From the NCBI RefSeq assembly GCF_014332515.1, contig NZ_VFSD01000018.1:1-64000 (forward strand): a stretch of 64,000 bases of DNA, read 5' to 3'. Made by a program: the position numbers and the translations under genes. The notes beneath the pieces are model-generated. The model was not told the origin of the DNA and made no database searches. It saw nothing but the letters and a program-made list of their open reading frames with translations. Positions 40,846-50,000 of the stretch are shown here, one piece after another (position 1 is the stretch's first letter; every line of letters starts with the position of its first letter). Source of the stretch: Pontibacter beigongshangensis. GTDB taxonomy: Bacteria; Bacteroidota; Bacteroidia; Cytophagales; Hymenobacteraceae.

Positions 40846-43461
40846 CTAGTTGTTTGCCATTGTGGCCGCCTCTTCTATAAGGTCCTCCTGCTGCACAGGG
40901 GGCTGCAGCTGCACCACAAAGGTATCTTTTACCCGCTGCGACTTGTAAAAGTAAGGCACCCAGATGGCTGCCGTTATCAGAGAACCCATTATATCTGACA
41001 TGCCACTGACTGTTTCTGATGGCAGATTAAGAGCATCCATGGCTGCATACTGTGCCACCCGCACCGCAAAGCTGCTGAAATAGAAGATGGCGATTAGCCG
41101 GGGCACACTGGTGCGCCGCTGCAGGAAAAGGCTTATCAGCAAAATGGCGTACACAAAGAAGACAATATGCAACACTATTTCCAGGGCCAGTAAAATGGCG
41201 GTTGCAGGGGCATAGGCAGCGGAATCCGGAGATAGAAAGCTATGCCAGAGTTGCTGGTTAAAATAATTTTCAGTGACTAAAACCAACAACGTCCGTAACG
41301 GAGAAACAAAGAGACCGATCATGATCAGCACAAGCCAACCGCCAATACTATCAGCGGGAGCGCCCGTGTAGTTACCTATAGGAGCAGGATCGTAGAAATA
41401 CAGCTTATAAGCCCCAAAGCACACCAGCGCCAGCACGGCTACAGCAAGCAGCACAGCTGGCCAGCTGATTGGGCCGTCCGCAACAACAGCAGCAAAATTC
41501 TGATTATAGCTCAGGCTATACCCTAAATCGTCCAGCAAGGCCTTCTGGTGCTTTACAAAATTCGCCATCTGCTCTGGCAGCACATGATCCTGCAGGGTGG
41601 TGTAGGCGTAGCTGAGGGTGACCAGGTAGCTCCTGCTATTGTAGGCCATTTTGCTGCTGTAGGTAAACACCTCATGGTTTATTTCTTTGCTTGCCGGCTT
41701 CACCGTCCAGGCCTCCGGCAGGTACAGGAGAATGTCGTGCTCTACCTGCGTGGGGTAGCTCAGGTGCATAGGCATGGAGCGCTTGCTCACGCGTGGTGTG
41801 CTGATGTAGCTGCGCAGTACCTGCGGATAGAATGAGGCAGACAATTGCCCTTTGGTGTCTTCAGATTCTTCCCAGAGGCCTGCTATTGTATATTCCTCCA
41901 GGGTGGTAAACTTGTTTTCGGAAGGGAAATCGAGAAATTCTAGGTCACGGGCTACTTCTATATCAGGGTAAGAGTTGGCGTAATAGTTCAGAAACGATTT
42001 CTCGGTTTCTTTCATGCTGGTGGTGGCAAAGCGGCTGCGCTGATAATCGGCCTCAGAACCGTAATACTCTGTTTTCACCTCCAGCTTCACATCGCCTCCT
42101 ATATCATTAAAAAAGAAAGCCTCCTGCACTTTTACCTTACCCTTACCCGCTACAGGTGCTGTTACATCGGTTAGCTTTTTGGTAGCGGCATTTAGTACGA
42201 GCGCTTTCTGGTAATCCGGAAGCGAAATGGCATCGTGGCTGCCGCGCTGCTTGCTAATGGTGGGGTCGTACCAGAACTGCTTGTCCCAGAGCCTGACCTG
42301 CACAATGCAGTGGTTAAAAGCATAAGGCGATGGCAGCATCTGCGCTACCTGCCCACGATTAGAGGAGCTTACCAGAGCAGGATCTGCCTCTATGCCGAGC
42401 TCGCGCAGCATGGTAACCAGCAGCAGCGATTTGTCTTTGCAGTCGCCGAAGCGCTTACTGAACACCTCCGATGGCGCCCTGGGCTTATAGCCGCCTATGC
42501 CTGCCTCAAAGCCCAGGTACCGCACCTCGTCCTGCACAAACCGAAGAGCTGCCACCACCCGCTGCTCATCGCTGGCATATTCTTCGCGGATGCTGTCGAT
42601 CAGGGCCAGCAGTGCCTTGTTTGGCTTCTCTGGCTGGTTGTAGAGCGGCAGCGTCCATTTAGCCACCTGCTCCCAGGTAGCAAACTCCGACAGGTAAACA
42701 CCCGGATAGGCATCGTACCAGTCCGGAATTTCCTCATCTACGGGTGTGGCAGGCAGGTTTTGTGCGTGCCAGGTGTAGGTGGTGAAGCCATTCTGGGTAG
42801 CCACAACCGGCTTCTGCTCCGTTTTATAAAGCTTGTAATTGATTTTGCGGTGTTCTGGCGCCACCACATGCACCAGCAGCTCATCTACAGGGTCGTAGAA
42901 CTGCAGGTTAAAGGAGTTGAAAAACTTGTCGTTAAAAACCGGGTTTTTGCCTGATATGGTAATGGCGTACTCCACCACATCGCCTACCCGGGTATCTTCC
43001 AGAAAAATGATGGCGGTCAGACTTTCGTCGAAGATCTTCTGCTCCAGGCCCTGCTCCCGCTGCACCACTTTTATTTTCTTCAGGTCCAGCTTTTCTATGG
43101 GTTTGCCGTTTCGCCAGACCACCAGCTTGTGGAGCTGCAGCTTTTCGAAGTTAGGGTCGTAGGAGAATTTAAGCTCGGAGCTGTTTTGTACACCTTCGTC
43201 TGTTGTTAGCTTATAGGTATTGTGGTAGTACACTTCGCCGCTGGCCACATTCCACTGGAGTACGCGCTGTAGAAAATGGTAGCCATCGTTCACCTCTTTC
43301 AGGTCGATGGTGGTGCTGGTGCGGTGCGGGAGCTGTTTTATCCAGGTTGGTGCTGGCGTAATAGTTAATTGTTTGTTTGCTGCCTGCACCTGAAGGTGCA
43401 GCGCCATGCTGAAAATAATGGTAAGTAGTGTGGTGATACCTCGCCCGTAGAAATGCTTCAT
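40846..43461 (-). CDS. DUF3857 - transglutaminase - DUF2569 fusion protein
   Basis: 871 residues. Signal peptide to about residue 27. DUF3857 (residues ~55-220) contains YDPNFEKLQLHKLVVWRNGK. A transglutaminase-like core (~270-370) contains SRRFGDCKDKSLLL-type RFGDCKDKS with the catalytic Cys. The C-terminal third has a transmembrane helix near 660 and a four-helix DUF2569 domain (GGWLVLIMIGLFVSPLRTLL). Transglutaminase-like domains of this sort often act as peptidases or scaffolds at the envelope. Fusion to DUF2569 would anchor it in the inner membrane. It is followed by the TonB-domain gene, 54 bases away. Confidence 0.85.
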   Translation of the reverse strand: MKHFYGRGITTLLTIIFSMALHLQVQAANKQLTITPAPTWIKQLPHRTSTTIDLKEVNDGYHFLQRVLQWNVASGEVYYHNTYKLTTDEGVQNSSELKFSYDPNFEKLQLHKLVVWRNGKPIEKLDLKKIKVVQREQGLEQKIFDESLTAIIFLEDTRVGDVVEYAITISGKNPVFNDKFFNSFNLQFYDPVDELLVHVVAPEHRKINYKLYKTEQKPVVATQNGFTTYTWHAQNLPATPVDEEIPDWYDAYPGVYLSEFATWEQVAKWTLPLYNQPEKPNKALLALIDSIREEYASDEQRVVAALRFVQDEVRYLGFEAGIGGYKPRAPSEVFSKRFGDCKDKSLLLVTMLRELGIEADPALVSSSNRGQVAQMLPSPYAFNHCIVQVRLWDKQFWYDPTISKQRGSHDAISLPDYQKALVLNAATKKLTDVTAPVAGKGKVKVQEAFFFNDIGGDVKLEVKTEYYGSEADYQRSRFATTSMKETEKSFLNYYANSYPDIEVARDLEFLDFPSENKFTTLEEYTIAGLWEESEDTKGQLSASFYPQVLRSYISTPRVSKRSMPMHLSYPTQVEHDILLYLPEAWTVKPASKEINHEVFTYSSKMAYNSRSYLVTLSYAYTTLQDHVLPEQMANFVKHQKALLDDLGYSLSYNQNFAAVVADGPISWPAVLLAVAVLALVCFGAYKLYFYDPAPIGNYTGAPADSIGGWLVLIMIGLFVSPLRTLLVLVTENYFNQQLWHSFLSPDSAAYAPATAILLALEIVLHIVFFVYAILLISLFLQRRTSVPRLIAIFYFSSFAVRVAQYAAMDALNLPSETVSGMSDIMGSLITAAIWVPYFYKSQRVKDTFVVQLQPPVQQEDLIEEAATMANN

Positions 43462-43603
43462 ACTCCAATCCTATAAATCATCTAAATATAATATAAGTTT
43501 TAGTATTTTAAATGCCGCGATTTGAGTTTTCAGAAGAATCTGCCGAAGGAACTGTTAAGTAAGTGTATATTAATATTTTAGCCTCGCCAACCTGATCCAG
43601 GTA

Positions 43604-43637
43604 AATTATTGTAATGAAAATGGTCCTCCGGAGATTC
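43604..43637 (+). repeat. Repeat A copy 17
   Basis: AATTATTGTAATGAAAA then TGGTCCTCCGGAGA, followed by the extension TTCTGCTACTGTTACTGC and GCTCCTGATAATA. It shows the full forward order core-CTGCTG-CCTGATAATA. Confidence 0.8.
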
Positions 43638-43672
43638 TGCTACTGTTACTGCTGCTCCTGATAATAGATTAT

Positions 43673-43745
43673 TTTGTCTGAATCAGCATTCTCAGGAAGA
43701 TTATTGTCTGAATCAGAATTTACAGAATTAAAGAATGTTCAGAAT
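43673..43745 (+). repeat. GAAT-phased motif C
   Basis: TTTGTCTGAATCAGCATT, then a second start TTGTCTGAATCAGAATTTA and further GAAT words. It matches 5521-5563 almost base for base, and the same distal words (GTTGGTTCC, TACTTT) follow in both. Confidence 0.75.
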
Positions 43746-43796
43746 GCTTGAGTCTTAGTGCGGCCTGAAATTCGTTGGTTCCTTTATACTTTGCTA

Positions 43797-43876
43797 CTCA
43801 AAACCATTTCCAAATCTTCACATTTCCAAATTCAAAAATTAGCACATCAGCACATCAAACCATTAGCACATTAAGT
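43797..43876 (-). repeat. Octamer tandem tract D
   Basis: On the minus strand: AATGTGCT, AATGGTTT, GATGTGCT, GATGTGCT, AATTTTTG, AATTTGGA, AATGTGAA, GATTTGGA, AATGGTTT. Nine units in register, the same order as at 25906. Confidence 0.8.
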
Positions 43877-43961
43877 TGGTGCTGCTATTCTTCCGCTGCT
43901 TTGTAGGGAAATCTCGCACCATTGGTGTAATTTGAATCTGATACTCCAATAGACTTTATAT

Positions 43962-45821
43962 ATGCAAACCCCTCAACCCAAAGGAGCAAGAGCAGCTGCC
44001 GGCAATGCCAAGGCCGAGAAGAAAAGCTTCCGGGAGCAGCTGGGGGCGCTTAGGAACCTGCCTAAGTTCTTCCGGCTGATCTGGGAAACCAGCCCCGCCA
44101 TGATGGTGGGCAACCTGCTGCTGCGCCTCGTAAAGGCAGCCATTCCGCTGGCGGTGCTTTATGTGGGCAAGCTGATCATAGACGAAGTTATTCGTTTAAT
44201 CGCTGTTACGGGCGAGCGCGATTTGTCGTACCTGTGGCTGCTGGTGGCCGTGGAGCTGGGGCTGGCGGTACTCTCCGAGCTCATAAACCGGGGCATTACG
44301 CTTCTCGACAGCCTGCTTGGCGATTTGTTTTCGAACAAGACCTCCATTACGCTGATAGAACACGCGGCCACCCTGGACCTGGCGCAGTTCGAGGATGCCA
44401 CTTTTTACGACAAGCTGGAGCGGGCCCGGCGGCAGACCAATTCGCGGGTGATGCTCATGAGCCAGGTGTTTTCGCAAATGCAGGATATCGTGACCATCGG
44501 TTTTCTGGCAGTGGGCCTGGTGGCCTTTAATCCCTGGCTTATCCTGGTGTTGCTGCTGGCCGTTATTCCGTCTTTCCTGGGCGAAACGCACTTCAACGAG
44601 CGCACCTACTCCCTCTCCCGCTCCTGGACACCCGAGCGCCGCGAGCTCGACTACCTGCGCTACATCGGGGCCAGCGACGAAACAGCCAAGGAGATCAAGA
44701 CCTTTAATCTTTCGGGTTTCCTGGCGAGCCGGTTCAAGCTCCTCTCCGACCGCTATTATGCCCTAAACAAAAGCCTGATTGTGCGTCGGGCGTTGTGGGG
44801 GAGCGCGCTCTCCACCATCGGCACCCTCTCCTACTACGGCGCCTACGTGTTCATCCTTTTCCGGACGGTGGCCGGGGCTATCTCAGTGGGTGACCTTACG
44901 TTTCTGGCGGGCTCCTTCAGCAGTATGCGAGGGCTGCTGCAGGGCATCATGACCCGTTTCTCACAGATTGCCGAAAGCGCCATGTACCTGCAGGACCTCT
45001 TCGATTTTCTAGAGCTGCGCCCCGAAATTACGCCACCCACAAACCCGCTGCTGGTGCCACGACCGATACAGCAAGGCTTTACCTTTGAGAATGTGGGATT
45101 TAAGTACCATAACAGCGAGAAATGGGCCGTGCGTTACCTTTCGTTCCACGTGAAAGCTGGCGAGAAACTGGCTTTGGTAGGTGAGAACGGAGCCGGTAAA
45201 ACCACACTGGTAAAGCTGCTGGCGCGCCTCTACGAACCCACCGAAGGCCGTATTCTGCTGGATGGTGTGGACCTGCGGGAATACGACCTCAACGACCTGC
45301 GCCACCAGGTGGGCATTATTTTTCAGGACTTTGTGCGTTTCCAGATGTCGGCTTCCGATAATATTGCCATTGGCCAGATCAGCGACATCCACAACAAAGA
45401 GCAGATCAAAACATCAGCCCAAAAGAGTCTGGCCGATTTGGTAATTAACCGCCTGCCGCAGCAGTATGAACAGGTGCTGGGAAAACGCTTTGCCAATGGC
45501 ATGGAGCTGTCGGGGGGCGAGTGGCAGAAAGTGGCGCTGGCCCGTGCCTACATGCGCGAAGCCCAGCTCCTGATCCTGGACGAACCTACCTCCGCCCTCG
45601 ATGCCCGTGCCGAACATGAGGTTTTCCTGCGCTTCTCGGACCTGATTGCCGGAAAAACAGCCGTACTCATCTCCCACCGCTTCTCCACCGTGCGCATGGC
45701 CGACCGCATCCTGTTCCTGGAGCAGGGCCAGCTAAAAGAGCTTGGCTCGCACGAGGAGCTGCTAGCCAAAAACGGAAAATACGCAGAACTGTTTACGCTG
45801 CAGGCGAGAGGATATCTTTAG
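43962..45821 (+). CDS. ABC transporter, fused permease and ATPase
   Basis: 619-residue half-transporter: a type-IV ABC exporter transmembrane domain (about residues 40-340, six helices) and an ATPase domain. Walker A is GENGAGKTTLVKLLARL near 407, signature LSGGEWQKVALARAYM near 510, Walker B LLILDEPTSALDA near 530. It would work as a homodimer or with a similar half. The substrate is unknown. No partner periplasmic protein is adjacent, and the first ~25 residues are basic and disordered. Tract E begins right after its stop. Confidence 0.92.
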   Translation: MQTPQPKGARAAAGNAKAEKKSFREQLGALRNLPKFFRLIWETSPAMMVGNLLLRLVKAAIPLAVLYVGKLIIDEVIRLIAVTGERDLSYLWLLVAVELGLAVLSELINRGITLLDSLLGDLFSNKTSITLIEHAATLDLAQFEDATFYDKLERARRQTNSRVMLMSQVFSQMQDIVTIGFLAVGLVAFNPWLILVLLLAVIPSFLGETHFNERTYSLSRSWTPERRELDYLRYIGASDETAKEIKTFNLSGFLASRFKLLSDRYYALNKSLIVRRALWGSALSTIGTLSYYGAYVFILFRTVAGAISVGDLTFLAGSFSSMRGLLQGIMTRFSQIAESAMYLQDLFDFLELRPEITPPTNPLLVPRPIQQGFTFENVGFKYHNSEKWAVRYLSFHVKAGEKLALVGENGAGKTTLVKLLARLYEPTEGRILLDGVDLREYDLNDLRHQVGIIFQDFVRFQMSASDNIAIGQISDIHNKEQIKTSAQKSLADLVINRLPQQYEQVLGKRFANGMELSGGEWQKVALARAYMREAQLLILDEPTSALDARAEHEVFLRFSDLIAGKTAVLISHRFSTVRMADRILFLEQGQLKELGSHEELLAKNGKYAELFTLQARGYL

Positions 45822-45822
45822 A

Positions 45823-45882
45823 GTTTTGAGTTTTAAATGAGTGGATGAGTCATTGGGTGAATGAGTGATTGAGTGAATAATA
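45823..45882 (+). repeat. Octamer tract E, left of four-helix-bundle gene
   Basis: 8-base units GAGTGGAT, GAGTCATT, GGGTGAAT, GAGTGATT, GAGTGAAT in tandem, starting just after the ABC transporter stop. The inverted partner is at 47517-47555. Confidence 0.75.
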
Positions 45883-46002
45883 AGTTCTGAAATCGAAATC
45901 TGTTTTTTTGAATTAGAGGGAATGTAGCCTCAGGAATTAAAGAGTTGAGAGAATGAACTTTTAATTCTGATGTAAGCTTCGTGAGAAATAAAAACTTACA
46001 TT

Positions 46003-46398
46003 ATGAATGAAATAGAGCAGGCTACCAATGAACAATTTGCAGAACTTTTCAGGCAGCGAACGAAGAGACTGGCAATAGATGTAATTCGCTTTAGCAAAAC
46101 CTTATCTAAAACTGAAGAAGCAATTATAATGAAGAGACAGCTGTTGCGCGCTTCTACTTCTGTGGCAGCCAACTACCGTGCAGCTTGTCGCTCAAGGTCA
46201 TCTGCCGAATTTTATTCGAAGGTAAGCATCGTTATAGAAGAGGCTGATGAAACACTTTTTTGGTTTGAGCTATTAGAGGAATCTGAAACAACTACGGAAT
46301 TGGAAATAGCTTCACTAAAAAGAGAGGCAACCGAAATTTTATCAGTGTTGGCAAAAGCTCGGAAAACGATGGCAAATAGTACGCCTAGAAATAAATAA
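46003..46398 (+). CDS. Second four-helix-bundle protein (IVS/Avd-like)
   Basis: 131-residue relative of the TIGR02436 family, a different subtype from the copy at 7257. Signatures are FRQRTKRLAIDVIRFSKTL near residues 16-34, QLLRASTSVAANYRAACRSRS near 46-66, and FYSKVSIVIEEADETLFWFELL near 70. It is AT-rich compared with the flanking genes. Inverted E tracts bracket it, and an insertion sequence sits 9 bases after its stop. Like the first, it has no reverse transcriptase nearby. Confidence 0.88.
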   Translation: MNEIEQATNEQFAELFRQRTKRLAIDVIRFSKTLSKTEEAIIMKRQLLRASTSVAANYRAACRSRSSAEFYSKVSIVIEEADETLFWFELLEESETTTELEIASLKREATEILSVLAKARKTMANSTPRNK

Positions 46399-46407
46399 TT
46401 CCTATAT

Positions 46408-47493
46408 TAGGACTTTCGCACTTTAAGCAAATGCAATGTCTGGTTTAAACAGTTGCTGACAGAGGTAGCTGTCAAGTAATCCCTTCTTGAGTTGGTACAC
46501 AGTGTGGTTGTAAGCATAAGCCAAGCTCTTGAGCCTTGTCCACACCAGGGTTGCTGCCAGGATGTGATTCCGCTGTGCCCTTGCCAATCGGCATTGCGAC
46601 TCCTCTATGCCCGTGAGCTGTTTCTCCTCGCGGTGAAGCTGCTCGATGCTCCATCTCAGCCTGCACATTTCTTTGACAGCCTGAAGGTCATCTTGCTCCA
46701 TATCGTTTGTGACGATGTAGTCCGTGCGGTGGGTGGACACCTCAACCCGGAATAGCTTCACTTTCACGTCCATGGGGAACTTGTGGAGTTTGACAACTTT
46801 GCCATGTTCCAACTCCCGCTCACTCCACTCTAACTCATCGACCGGCCGGTAAGGCTGTTGGCCTGAAGAATCGTCTGCTTTCCTGTTGCTCTTAACAGGG
46901 CAGTAGAAGGTTTTCCCCTCCTTTATCAGGTACTTCATCACCTCTGTGGTGGCGTACCAGGAGTCCATCAGCACGGTCTGGAACAGCACCCCGCGCTCCT
47001 CGAGGCGCCCGAGCATGTCCAGCACGTGGTCCAGCTTGCTCTTACCGTCCGCATCGGGGTCAAAGATGCGGAAGTCTAGGAGCCAGAACTGCTGGTTGAT
47101 CGGGTCCAGGTAAAGGCAGTTGACCACGCCGATGCCTTTGATGATGCCGTGCGCGTTGCCTGAGTACTGCCGCCTGACCAACTCCATGACCCGCGAGTGC
47201 CGCTTGTCAAGCACCGTGTCATCGAAGATGATGAAGGCAAAGGAGGACTGAGTGATCAGTGGGCTAACCTTCTCCCAAAGTAAACGCGGCGTGAGTTTCT
47301 CGTCCCGCAGGAAACGGTGAACTGAATCATGGCTAAGCCCTTCCAGATGGTCAGCAAAGTAGGTGCAGGTATAGTTGATGTGAGTACTCAAAAGGTACTG
47401 GCAGTACATGTCAAGTTGTGTCTTCATGGCTCTTTTCCCTCCTCTTGCTTGTATCGAATTCTAGCCCGTTTTGGTTAGTTTGCGAAAGTCCTA
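46408..47493 (-). mobile_element. Insertion sequence, IS4/IS701-like, 1086 bp
   Basis: Ends are perfect 13-bp inverted repeats TAGGACTTTCGCA (46408-46420) and TGCGAAAGTCCTA (47481-47493). A 5-bp direct repeat TATAT flanks it on both sides (46403-46407, 47494-47498), the expected target duplication. It carries one transposase gene on the minus strand. Both ends and the frame are intact, so it may be recent and active. Confidence 0.88.
46423..47427 (-). CDS. DDE transposase of the insertion sequence
   Basis: 334-residue DDE transposase of the IS4 superfamily, closest in pattern to IS701-type elements. Catalytic residues fit FIIFDDTVLDKRHSR (Asp69 or Asp70), VLMDSWYATTEV (Asp155) and RWSIEQLHREEKQLTG (Glu262 region). 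The C-terminal ARAQRNHILAATLVW is typical of this group. Full length, no frameshift. The family name is tentative because I cannot search ISfinder. Confidence 0.9.
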   Translation of the reverse strand: MKTQLDMYCQYLLSTHINYTCTYFADHLEGLSHDSVHRFLRDEKLTPRLLWEKVSPLITQSSFAFIIFDDTVLDKRHSRVMELVRRQYSGNAHGIIKGIGVVNCLYLDPINQQFWLLDFRIFDPDADGKSKLDHVLDMLGRLEERGVLFQTVLMDSWYATTEVMKYLIKEGKTFYCPVKSNRKADDSSGQQPYRPVDELEWSERELEHGKVVKLHKFPMDVKVKLFRVEVSTHRTDYIVTNDMEQDDLQAVKEMCRLRWSIEQLHREEKQLTGIEESQCRLARAQRNHILAATLVWTRLKSLAYAYNHTVYQLKKGLLDSYLCQQLFKPDIAFA

Positions 47494-47516
47494 TATATAA
47501 TTATCGCCTCAGCTAA

Positions 47517-47555
47517 AATTCACTCATCCACTCAATCACTCATTCACAATTCTAA
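47517..47555 (-). repeat. Octamer tract E, right of the insertion sequence
   Basis: The inverted partner of 45823-45882: minus-strand units TGAATGAG, TGATTGAG, TGGATGAG, TGAATTTT. It lies between the IS and the SLC13 permease stop. Confidence 0.75.
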
Positions 47556-47558
47556 AGC

Positions 47559-49340
47559 TCAGAAAGGAAAAAAGTACGGCAGAATGAGCGAGGCCAGCAG
47601 CCAGAGCAGGAGGTTGAGAAGGGTTCCTACTTTCAGATAATCGGAGAATTTGTAGTTGCCGGGGCCATAGATCATGGTGTTTGTCTGGTAACCCATGGGA
47701 GTCATAAAGCTGAGGGAAGCTGCAAACGTAACCGCCATCAGAAAGGGCCTGACACTTACGCCCATCTGCTGGGCCGTTACAATGGCAATAGGCGCCAGCA
47801 GGGCCGCTGTCGCGTTATTCGACATAAAGTTGGTCATCAGGAATGTCATCAGGAAGAAAGCCGACAACAGCACATGAGGCCCATATAAGCCAACATAATT
47901 GATCAGGTAATACGATATATAGCTGGCTGCACCAGTTTTATCAAGCGCTGCTCCCATAGACAGCACACCTGCCAGCATAAAAATTACTTTCCAGTCTATG
48001 GCCTTGTAGAGTTCATCGAGCCTGATGCACCGGAAAACAACCATCAGTATAACACCCACCAGCGCACTCACCACAATAGGCACCAGGCCGGTGGCAGCAG
48101 ATACCACCACACCTACACTAATGAGGAGCACCGGAATTATTTTGCTATAGTCGAAGGCGCTCCGCTCTGTTTCGGAGAAAATGAGGAGGTCCTCGTTTTT
48201 GCGGAGAGCATCTGCCTGGTCTTTGTCTGCCGCTATCAGCAGCACATCGCCTGCCGACAGTTTGCCATGCGTTAGTTTATCATGCAAGATCTCGTCGCGG
48301 TGCCGTATGGCCAGCACCGTGGCGCCATGGTTATGGCTCCTGAAGTCAAGCTCCTTCAGCGATTTGCCTTGCATGTAGGAGTTTGGCGTAATAATGGCCT
48401 CATACAGCTTGGTGTTGTTACTCCGCAGGTCGTTGTCTTTAAACTTGCGCTCCGACTTCAGTTCAATTCCCTTCTCCTCTTTCAACTTCTTCAGCTTCTC
48501 TACATCGCACCGCACCTTTAGCACATCGTTAGCCCGCAGAATGGTATAAGTGGTAGGGGTAAACTTGTATTTCTTATGCCGTGTAATCTGCAGCACGTCT
48601 ATGTCCAGGTTCTGAACGAGCCCGGCGTTTTTTAAAGGCATACCTACAGAGGGGGAGTCCGGCAGCAGGATGATCTCGGTCAGATAATCGCCCATACCAA
48701 AACTCTCGGTCAGGTCCTGAGCCTGTATCCGGTCGGGCAACAGGTGCCTTCCTATCAAAAACATGTAGGCGATGCCGGCCACAAGGAAACAGATGCCGGC
48801 AGGCGTTAGCTCAAACATGCGCAGAGGCTCCTCCCCCTGTGCCTGGGCAATTCCGCTAACCAGCATATTGGTAGAAGTGCCGATAAGGGTACATACTCCT
48901 CCCAAAAGGGCTCCGAAAGAGAGCGGCATCAGCAGCTTAGAAGGGCTTATGCGGATATCGCGGCACACCTGTATGATAATAGGCATCAGCAAGGCCACCA
49001 CTGCCGTGTCGTTAATAAAGGCGGAGAGGGAACCGGAAAGCAGCATAACGGCCAACAGGCACATCAGGTAACTTTTGCGCCCCACCCTTGTGAGTATATT
49101 GCCAACGTTATTCAACGCACCTGACTTAAAAATGCCGGTGCTGATGATAAACATAGTCCCTACTGTGATAGTGGCCGTGTTGCTGAACCCTGCCAGACCT
49201 TCTGCAGGTGTTAATATGCCTGTGACCATAAAGAGGGTCATTATCAGCACGGCAACTGTATCTATCCGGAACCGGTCGCTTACAAATAGCACGACAGCTA
49301 AACTAATAATAGCCAGTACGATTCCGATTTCAATTGTCAT
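47559..49340 (-). CDS. SLC13-family permease with RCK_C domains
   Basis: 593-residue integral membrane protein of the citrate/DASS (SLC13) type. N-terminal helices (residues 1-190), then two cytoplasmic TrkA_C-like domains: LTESFGMGDYLTEIILLPDSPSVG to about 290, and NSYMQGKSLKELDFRSHNHGATVLAIRH near 320-370. More helices follow, containing FMSNNATAALLAPIAIV near 525. Such proteins move dicarboxylates, sulfate or phosphate with sodium; the substrate cannot be fixed here. The Asn-Asn-Thr/Ala stretch and FINDTAVVALLMPI near 108 are the two family signature loops. Confidence 0.9.
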   Translation of the reverse strand: MTIEIGIVLAIISLAVVLFVSDRFRIDTVAVLIMTLFMVTGILTPAEGLAGFSNTATITVGTMFIISTGIFKSGALNNVGNILTRVGRKSYLMCLLAVMLLSGSLSAFINDTAVVALLMPIIIQVCRDIRISPSKLLMPLSFGALLGGVCTLIGTSTNMLVSGIAQAQGEEPLRMFELTPAGICFLVAGIAYMFLIGRHLLPDRIQAQDLTESFGMGDYLTEIILLPDSPSVGMPLKNAGLVQNLDIDVLQITRHKKYKFTPTTYTILRANDVLKVRCDVEKLKKLKEEKGIELKSERKFKDNDLRSNNTKLYEAIITPNSYMQGKSLKELDFRSHNHGATVLAIRHRDEILHDKLTHGKLSAGDVLLIAADKDQADALRKNEDLLIFSETERSAFDYSKIIPVLLISVGVVVSAATGLVPIVVSALVGVILMVVFRCIRLDELYKAIDWKVIFMLAGVLSMGAALDKTGAASYISYYLINYVGLYGPHVLLSAFFLMTFLMTNFMSNNATAALLAPIAIVTAQQMGVSVRPFLMAVTFAASLSFMTPMGYQTNTMIYGPGNYKFSDYLKVGTLLNLLLWLLASLILPYFFPF

Positions 49341-49547
49341 GTAGTAGGGAGTATTCCTTAGCCTAAACTACTTATTTTTTCTTATTAATTAATATGCAAT
49401 TGTATTTAGGGAGCCGGTTATCGCGCTCTTTTATGCTAATTTGTACCTATAACTATATTTTTTACTGAACAGTTACATCTATTTCAGGCAAGAGGCTTGA
49501 TGAGGAAAGAAAAGAGAATGGAAAGAAAAAGAAGGAGCTCGACAGGT

Positions 49548-50000
49548 TTAGTCGTTGAACTCAGTTGAGTTGGTTAGCTCCTCCAGCCAGTGCTCGGCAT
49601 CCTGATAAATACCGAAGTCTTTTACCGGAATTCCCGTCTGGCTGGCAATTGAATCAACCTGAAGCTTTGCTATTTTATCGGAAGGTATGACATGCGCTAT
49701 TCTGGCTACTTGCTGCTCCAGAACAAGTTGCTGTGCCTGTATATGCAGGCTGTTCATGTTCTGAGGATGCGTCAGCATGTCCTGCATATTAACCAGTACA
49801 GTAAAACCGGGCTTTTTCAGTTTCAGCACCTTTTGCCAGTCCATTAAGTAATGAGGAACCGACTCCAGGGCTTTCCAAAATCCGCGAATGGTCAGATAGA
49901 TCCGATTCTTTTCCGAATCGTAGCTCAAGTCGTAACAGGAATTGTCTGCTATGACAATTTTGGACTTGTCTGAGGTTATATCGCTGTGCAATTTTTCCAT
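49548..50000 (-). CDS. STAS/SpoIIAA-like hypothetical protein
   Basis: 150 residues, soluble, no signal. The pattern SEKNRIYLTIRGFWKALESVPHYLMDWQKVLKL then GFTVLVNMQDMLTHPQNMNSLH resembles the STAS/SpoIIAA-like fold (beta strand, helix, strand FTVLVNMQDM). A later helix, KDFGIYQDAEHWLEEL, is characteristic. A regulatory or stress role would be typical of the fold but is unproved. Confidence 0.7.
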   Translation of the reverse strand: MEKLHSDITSDKSKIVIADNSCYDLSYDSEKNRIYLTIRGFWKALESVPHYLMDWQKVLKLKKPGFTVLVNMQDMLTHPQNMNSLHIQAQQLVLEQQVARIAHVIPSDKIAKLQVDSIASQTGIPVKDFGIYQDAEHWLEELTNSTEFND

